A stretch of DNA of 64,000 nt from Helicobacter pylori NQ4053 (GTDB lineage Bacteria; Campylobacterota; Campylobacteria; Campylobacterales; Helicobacteraceae): assembly GCF_000274605.1 (NCBI RefSeq), contig NZ_AKNV01000006.1:496001-560000 (forward strand), written 5' to 3'. Numbering within the stretch: the stretch's first letter is position 1; every line of letters begins with the position of its first letter. The position numbers and the translations under genes were made by a program. Under the pieces are notes generated by a model that had not been told where the DNA came from, searched no databases, and was given only the letters and a program-made list of their open reading frames with translations. Positions 58,581 through 64,000 of the stretch are shown in pieces.

Positions 58581-59748
58581 AAAAAAATCCCTCAAGCTCT
58601 TTTTAGGGACTTATTTAGGCTCTTCGTTTGTGTTAATGCTAGTGATTAGCGTTTTAGCGTTTAACTATGAAAAAAACGAAAAAATCAAAATGATACGCAT
58701 GGACATGGATAAAATGGCTTCTAAGATCGCTAGTGAAGTGGTTGCCTTGCACATGCAAACGCATGGGGATTACCACAACGCTTTAAACGCTCTAATCTCA
58801 CGCTATAAAGACGCTTCCATAGCGCTTTTTGATAGTAAAAAGCGTGTTTTATACTCCAATATCCCTGAAAGCGCGGATTTGATCAAAACCCATAAAGAAG
58901 CGGGCTTTTTTAATTTTAAGGGGGAGTATTACCTGTTTAGCGATGAAACTTTCGCCCATTTAGGCGTGGCTAAAATGCTTTTTAAAAATTCTAAACCCCT
59001 TCATTTTTCTTCTTTGTATCGTAACATTGTTTTAGTGTTTGTCATAGCGTTTTTATGCGTGATAGGGGTTTCTGTGTTTTTGGGGCGTTTGTTTTTAAAG
59101 CCCATTAGGAATGAAATCACGCGCATCGATCATTTTTTAAAAAACACCACGCATGAATTAAACACCCCCATGAGCGCTTTAGTCTTGTCTTTAAAAACCT
59201 TAGAAGACAACCAACAACACCGCCGCATTAAAATCGCTATCCAGCGCATGAGTTTTTTATACCGCTCGCTCTCTTATTTGGTGATGCAAGACATTGAGCG
59301 CGAGTCTTTTGTGCTTTTAGACTTAAAAGCCCTGATTATTAAAGAAAATACGCTTTTTAGCGAGATGATAGACTACCACAAGCTGGAATTTAAAAGCGAT
59401 CTAGTAGAGGTGGCGTTTAAGGCTAAAGAGCAGGATTTCCTTTCGCTTTATAGCAATTTGCTCATGAATGCGATCAAATACAGCGTCATGCATGGGTATA
59501 TCCACATAGAGCTAACATGCGAGTTTTTGAAAGTGAAAAATTTAGGGTATGAAATCCCTAAAGACAAGATTAAAGAATTAAGCGTTCGTTACGCGCGTTT
59601 CAATTCTAGCGTGTTGGGTTATGGTATAGGGTTAGATTTAGTGAAAAAAGTGTGTGAAAAGTATAAAATGCGTTTAGAAATTCATAGCGAACCCTCTTTA
59701 AAAGGAACGTTTTATGAAAATTCGTTTTGTATTCATTTTCAAGGATAA
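58577..59748 (+). CDS. crdS: Copper sensor histidine kinase CrdS, frameshifted at an A8 tract
   Basis: The ATG at 58577 overlaps crdR (ATGA). After it stand eight A (58580-58587), and translation then reads NPSSSF and stops. With nine or six A the frame is [20 protein letters not shown] and runs to 59748, about 390 residues: an N-terminal membrane helix, a periplasmic sensor, a second helix ([16 protein letters not shown]), [15 protein letters not shown] with the phospho-histidine (about 190), and the ATPase with [10 protein letters not shown] and [16 protein letters not shown] at 58630 is the next in-frame start and would cut the first helix. Confidence 0.85.
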
Positions 59749-59750
59749 AG

Positions 59751-61151
59751 ATGCTTTCAGTGTATGAAAAAGTGAATGCCCTAGACAAAAGGGCGCTTGA
59801 AGAATTGTTTTTAAGCGAAGACATTTTAATGGAAAACGCCGCTATGGCTTTAGAAAGGGCGGTTTTACAAAACGCTTCTTTGGGTGCTAAAGTCATTATC
59901 CTTTGTGGGAGCGGGGATAACGGAGGCGATGGCTATGCTCTAGCCAGGCGTTTAATAGGGCGTTTTAGAGTGCTGGTCTTTGAAATGAAATTAGCCAAAA
60001 GCCCCATGTGCCAATTGCAAAAAGAAAGGGCTAAAAAAGCAGGGGTAACCATCAAAACATACGAAGAAAACGCCCTTAATCAAAATTTAGAATGCGATGT
60101 GTTAATAGATTGCGTGGTAGGGAGTGCTTTTAAAGGCGGATTAGAGCCGTTTTTAAACTTTGAAAGCCTTTCTCAAAAAGCGCGCTTTAAAATCGCTTGC
60201 GACATTCCTAGCGGGATCGATTCTAAAGGCAGGGTGGATAAGGGAGCGTTTAAAGCGGATTTGACTATCAGCATGGGCGCTATCAAGTCATGCTTATTAA
60301 GCGATAGGGCTAAAGACTATGTGGGGGAATTGAAAGTGGGGCATTTGGGGGTTTTTAATCAAACCTATGAGATCCCAACAGACACTTTTTTACTGGAAAA
60401 AAGCGATCTCAAACTGCCCTTAAGGGATAAAAAAAACACTCATAAAGGCGATTACGGGCATGCGCATGTTCTTTTAGGCAAGCATAGTGGGGCGGGGTTA
60501 TTGAGCGCAATAAGTGCGTTAAGTTTTGGATCTGGAGTGGTGAGTATCCAAGCGTTAGAATGCGAGATAACTTCTAATAACAAGCCTTTAGAATTGGTTT
60601 TTTGTGAAAATTTCCCTAACCCCTTAAGTGCGTTCGCTCTTGGCATGGGGTTAGAAAATATTCCAAAGGATTTTAAGAAGTGGCTTGAATTAGCCCCATG
60701 CGTTTTAGATGCGGGCGTTTTTTATCATAAAGAGGTGTTGCAAGCCTTAGAAAAAGAAGTGATCTTAACCCCTCACCCTAAAGAGTTTTTATCGTTGTTA
60801 AAATCAGTGGGGATCAACATAAGCATGCTAGAATTATTAGACAATAAGCTAGAAATCGCAAGGGATTTTTCTCAAAAATACCCCAAGGTGGTTTTGCTTT
60901 TAAAAGGGGCTAATACCCTAATCGCTCATCAAGGGCGAACTTTTATCAACACTTTAGGGAGCGTGGCTTTGGCTAAGGCTGGGAGTGGCGATGTGTTAGC
61001 GGGACTGATTGTAAGCTTGCTTTCTCAAAACTATACGCCTTTAGACGCCGCTATTAACGCAAGCCTAGCGCACGCCCTAGCGGGTTTAGAATTTAAGAAC
61101 AATTACGCTTTAACGCCCCTAGATTTGATAGAAAAGATCAAACGATTATAA
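59751..61151 (+). CDS. nnrD: Bifunctional NAD(P)H-hydrate repair enzyme
   Basis: 466 residues from ATG at 59751 ([13 protein letters not shown]). The N-terminal epimerase domain has [19 protein letters not shown] and DVLIDCVVG. The C-terminal ADP-dependent dehydratase has [18 protein letters not shown] and [14 protein letters not shown]. Together they repair damaged NAD(P)H hydrates. It follows crdS by two bases and lies 10 bases before dnaB. Confidence 0.93.
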   Translation: MLSVYEKVNALDKRALEELFLSEDILMENAAMALERAVLQNASLGAKVIILCGSGDNGGDGYALARRLIGRFRVLVFEMKLAKSPMCQLQKERAKKAGVTIKTYEENALNQNLECDVLIDCVVGSAFKGGLEPFLNFESLSQKARFKIACDIPSGIDSKGRVDKGAFKADLTISMGAIKSCLLSDRAKDYVGELKVGHLGVFNQTYEIPTDTFLLEKSDLKLPLRDKKNTHKGDYGHAHVLLGKHSGAGLLSAISALSFGSGVVSIQALECEITSNNKPLELVFCENFPNPLSAFALGMGLENIPKDFKKWLELAPCVLDAGVFYHKEVLQALEKEVILTPHPKEFLSLLKSVGINISMLELLDNKLEIARDFSQKYPKVVLLLKGANTLIAHQGRTFINTLGSVALAKAGSGDVLAGLIVSLLSQNYTPLDAAINASLAHALAGLEFKNNYALTPLDLIEKIKRL

Positions 61152-61161
61152 AAGGATAAAA

Positions 61162-62628
61162 ATGGATCATTTAAAGCATTTGCAGCAATTGCAAAACATT
61201 GAAAGGATCGTGCTTTCAGGCATTGTGTTGGCCAATCATAAGATTGAAGAGGTCCATAGCGTTTTAGAGCCTAGCGATTTTTACTACCCGCCTAACGGCT
61301 TGTTTTTTGAAATCGCTTTAAAACTGCATGAAGAAGATTGCCCCATTGATGAGAACTTTATCCGCCAAAAAATGCCTAAAGACAAGCAAATCAAAGAAGA
61401 AGATCTAGTCGCTATTTTTGCGGCAAGCCCCATAGATAATATTGAAGCCTATGTGGAAGAGATTAAAAACGCTTCCATTAAACGAAAACTTTTTGGCTTG
61501 GCTAACACCATCAGAGAGCAAGCCCTAGAAAGCGCGCAAAAATCCAGCGATATTTTAGGTGCTGTGGAGCGAGAAGTCTATGCGTTATTGAATGGCAGCA
61601 CCATAGAGGGCTTTAGGAGCATTAAAGAAGTGCTTGAAAGCGCAATGGATCTTATTACGGAAAACCAAAGAAAGGGGAGTTTGGAAGTTACTGGCATACC
61701 GACTGGATTTGTCCAGTTGGATAATTATACGAGCGGTTTTAATAAGGGGAGTTTAGTCATTATAGGGGCAAGGCCGTCTATGGGTAAAACCAGTTTGATG
61801 ATGAACATGGTCTTAGCTGCGCTCAATGACGATAGGGGGGTAGCGGTTTTTAGTTTAGAAATGTCCGCAGAGCAACTCGCTTTAAGGGCGTTATCGGATC
61901 TCACTTCTATTAACATGCATGATTTAGAGAGCGGGAGGCTTGATGATGATCAATGGGAAAATTTAGCCAAATGCTACGATCACCTTTCGCAAAAAAAACT
62001 CTTTTTCTACGATAAAAGCTATGTGAGGATAGAGCAAATCCGCTTGCAACTGCGAAAGCTTAAATCCCAACACAAGGAATTGGGTATCGCTTTTATTGAC
62101 TATTTGCAACTCATGTCAGGGAGTAAAGCCACTAAAGAGCGCCATGAGCAAATCGCTGAAATTTCAAGGGAGCTTAAAACTTTAGCCAGAGAATTAGAAA
62201 TCCCTATCATAGCGTTAGTGCAACTCAACCGCAGCCTGGAAAACCGAGACGATAAACGGCCCATTCTTTCGGATATTAAAGACAGCGGGGGGATTGAACA
62301 GGACGCTGATATTGTTTTATTTTTATATAGAGGCTATATCTATCAAATGAGGGCTGAAGACAACAAAATAGACAAGCTCAAAAAAGAAGGCAAGATTGAA
62401 GAGGCGCAAGAGTTGCACCTAAAAGTGAATGAAGAAAGGCGTATCCACAAGCAAAATGGCAGTATTGAAGAGGCTGAAATCATCGTGGCTAAAAACAGGA
62501 ATGGGGCTACAGGAACGGTTTATACGCGCTTTAACGCTCCTTTCACGCGCTATGAAGACATGCCCATAGATTCTCATTTAGAAGAGGGACAAGAAACTAA
62601 AGTGGATTATGATATAGTTACAACTTGA
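61162..62628 (+). CDS. dnaB: Replicative DNA helicase DnaB
   Basis: 488 residues. N-terminal DnaB domain, linker helix, then a RecA-like domain with IIGARPSMGKTSLMMNMVLA (Walker A, about 203-212), FSLEMSAEQLALR, IAFIDYLQLMSG (Walker B) and VAKNRNGATGTV. H. pylori DnaB can act without a dedicated DnaC loader. It overlaps comEC by four bases. Confidence 0.97.
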   Translation: MDHLKHLQQLQNIERIVLSGIVLANHKIEEVHSVLEPSDFYYPPNGLFFEIALKLHEEDCPIDENFIRQKMPKDKQIKEEDLVAIFAASPIDNIEAYVEEIKNASIKRKLFGLANTIREQALESAQKSSDILGAVEREVYALLNGSTIEGFRSIKEVLESAMDLITENQRKGSLEVTGIPTGFVQLDNYTSGFNKGSLVIIGARPSMGKTSLMMNMVLAALNDDRGVAVFSLEMSAEQLALRALSDLTSINMHDLESGRLDDDQWENLAKCYDHLSQKKLFFYDKSYVRIEQIRLQLRKLKSQHKELGIAFIDYLQLMSGSKATKERHEQIAEISRELKTLARELEIPIIALVQLNRSLENRDDKRPILSDIKDSGGIEQDADIVLFLYRGYIYQMRAEDNKIDKLKKEGKIEEAQELHLKVNEERRIHKQNGSIEEAEIIVAKNRNGATGTVYTRFNAPFTRYEDMPIDSHLEEGQETKVDYDIVTT

Positions 62629-63938
62629 AAGATAAAACTTTTCAGGGGGCGTTTGAACTTCTTTCAACCCCCAAAGAATACTTATGGTGTGGGGTGTTTT
62701 TAAGCCTTTTGTTGGCGATCAACCTTTATTTAGAATACTTGAATTACCAAAAGCTTGATTTTTCAAAACCTACAAGCCTGAACGCTCAAATCTTGTTGCA
62801 ATACCCTAAAACTAAAGATCAAAAAACCTATTTTGTCTTAAAGCTCCAATCAAAGGGCATGATCTTTTACACCACCATTAAAGAGCCTTTAAAAAATCTC
62901 CAATACCGCCACGCGCAATTTTTTGGCAAGATCAAGCCTTGCTCGTTCTTAGAGTCTCTAAAATCATGCTTTTTTCAAACTTATTCTTTTTCTTTAACAC
63001 GAAAACAAGATTTCAAATCGCATTTGCGCCATTTCATTGACAGCGCTCATTCAAGCGCTTTAGTGGGTAATTTGTATCGAGCGTTATTCATAGGGGATAG
63101 CTTGAATAAGGATTTAAGAGATAAAGCCAACGCGCTAGGGATCAACCACTTACTAGCCATTAGCGGGTTTCATTTAGGGATTTTAAGCATGAGTGTGTAT
63201 TTTCTTTTCTCTCTTTTTTATACTCCCTTACAAAAACGCTATTTCCCTTATAGGAACGCTTTTTATGATATAGGGGTTTTGGTGTGGGTTTTTTTGCTAG
63301 GGTATTTATTGCTATTAGATTTTTTACCCTCTTTTTTCAGGGCGTTTTTAATGGGCTTATTAGGGTTTTTGGCATGCTTTTTTGGGGTAAGGCTTTTGAG
63401 TTTTAAACTTTTGATTTTAGCGTGCTGTATCGCCATAGCGTTACTCCCTAAATTGCTTTTTAGTGTGGGGTTTTTGCTTTCTGTTTGTGGGGTGTGGTAT
63501 ATCTTCTTGTTTTTAAAACACACTCAAATTTTTTTTAAAAATTCTTCTTTTTTAATGCGATCGTTTCAAGTCATAAGCTTAAGCGTGCTGGTGTTTTTGA
63601 ACATGCTCATTATTGCGCATGCCTTTTTCCCTATGTTTTCGCCCTACCAGCTCTTTAGCATTCCTTTAGGCTTGATTTTTATCGTGTTTTTCCCTTTGAG
63701 TTTGTTCTTGCATGCGGTGGGTTTGGGGTCTTTGTTGGATCATTTTTTAAGCATGCCTTTAACAATCCCCACGATTTCGGTTTCTTCACCCTTATGGCTT
63801 TTAGGGACGCATTTATTTTTAACGATTCTAAGCGCGCGTTCTTTTAAAGTTTATTTAAGCATGAACGTTTTAAGCACAGGCTTTTTCTTGTATTGTTGCT
63901 ATCAATATATTATAATGCCTAGCTTAATTGTAGGTTAG
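62625..63938 (+). CDS. comEC: DNA uptake channel protein ComEC/Rec2
   Basis: 437 residues from a TTG that overlaps the dnaB stop. A short N-terminal soluble part is followed by the competence domain signature NALGINHLLAISGFHLGILSM (about 180-200, seen in parts) and many membrane helices. It lacks the C-terminal metallo-beta-lactamase-like nuclease domain of longer ComEC proteins, as is normal for Helicobacter. It moves transforming DNA across the inner membrane. Confidence 0.92.
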   Translation: MKDKTFQGAFELLSTPKEYLWCGVFLSLLLAINLYLEYLNYQKLDFSKPTSLNAQILLQYPKTKDQKTYFVLKLQSKGMIFYTTIKEPLKNLQYRHAQFFGKIKPCSFLESLKSCFFQTYSFSLTRKQDFKSHLRHFIDSAHSSALVGNLYRALFIGDSLNKDLRDKANALGINHLLAISGFHLGILSMSVYFLFSLFYTPLQKRYFPYRNAFYDIGVLVWVFLLGYLLLLDFLPSFFRAFLMGLLGFLACFFGVRLLSFKLLILACCIAIALLPKLLFSVGFLLSVCGVWYIFLFLKHTQIFFKNSSFLMRSFQVISLSVLVFLNMLIIAHAFFPMFSPYQLFSIPLGLIFIVFFPLSLFLHAVGLGSLLDHFLSMPLTIPTISVSSPLWLLGTHLFLTILSARSFKVYLSMNVLSTGFFLYCCYQYIIMPSLIVG

Positions 63939-63966
63939 AAAAGTCATTTTATTAGGGATCAAATAA

Positions 63967-64000
63967 TTGCTTAAAAAAATCACGCACCAAATCAAAGCTT
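63967..64000 (+). CDS. 5' end of a further gene, cut by the window edge
   Basis: TTG at 63967 opens a frame reading MLKKITHQIKA to the edge. From the usual order after comEC it may be ubiA (prenyltransferase), but eleven residues cannot prove it. Confidence 0.35.
   Translation, partial: MLKKITHQIKA

Overview
The window is chromosomal DNA of Helicobacter pylori or a very close relative. The evidence is the histidine-rich nickel protein Hpn and its glutamine-rich paralogue, an AapA/IsoA type I toxin-antitoxin locus, a 16S rRNA gene with no linked 23S or 5S gene, the copper system CrdRS, and several phase-variable restriction-modification (R-M) genes in an AT-rich genome. Gene names come from motif and family recognition in the sequence; no database search was run.

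Layout. 1-5842 is a minus-strand housekeeping block: jag (partial), yidC, yidD, rnpA, rpmH, exbD, exbB, smpB, ispE, csrA, ppiA, many with overlapping ends. After a secreted protein of unknown function comes a solitary 16S rRNA gene (about 7242-8745), whose long leader and trailer can pair into a processing stem, then a T-rich non-coding stretch. 9346-11409 holds small minus-strand envelope proteins and a frameshifted TIR-domain gene. 11480-13242 is sppA-purU. 13243-15710 is a methyltransferase/nuclease gene switched off at a C10 tract. 15885-16079 is an AapA3/IsoA3-type toxin-antitoxin locus, followed by the Hpn-like gene. 16864-21845 is rsmA, RNase J, a KpsF/KdsD-type isomerase and rlmN, followed by hpn. 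23208-29545 carries ileS, a VirB11-like ATPase, fliI, fliQ and murB.

29916-31446 is a cytosine methyltransferase with its restriction enzyme, next to a degraded paralogue of the 9346-9771 gene. 31765-34621 holds a family 8 glycosyltransferase, miaA (with no normal start codon), rsfS and queF. 34738-38201 is accessory: an unknown 296-residue protein, a truncated DUF262/DUF1524 gene and a truncated type III-like methyltransferase lying head to head. A secreted nuclease, tyrA, lon, bamD, fliW, fabZ, lpxA, clpX, mreB and mreC follow, with two broken small membrane-protein genes between them. 49338-54692 is a type III R-M system whose mod gene is off at a G10 tract. 54938-57851 is an MboII/HpyAII-like type IIS system bordered by duplicated pieces of mod and crdR. 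The end carries crdR, crdS (frameshifted at an A8 tract), nnrD, dnaB, comEC and the first bases of a further gene.

Main themes. The window holds four DNA-modification loci with restriction partners or nuclease-like parts, plus one orphan. Two are switched by long C/G tracts and one was visibly inserted with a long target duplication. Nickel storage (hpn, hpn2) and copper sensing (crdRS) represent metal handling. CsrA and FliW, partners in flagellin control, are both present but not adjacent. Several genes are broken by single-base changes; together they mark either phase variation or recent decay.
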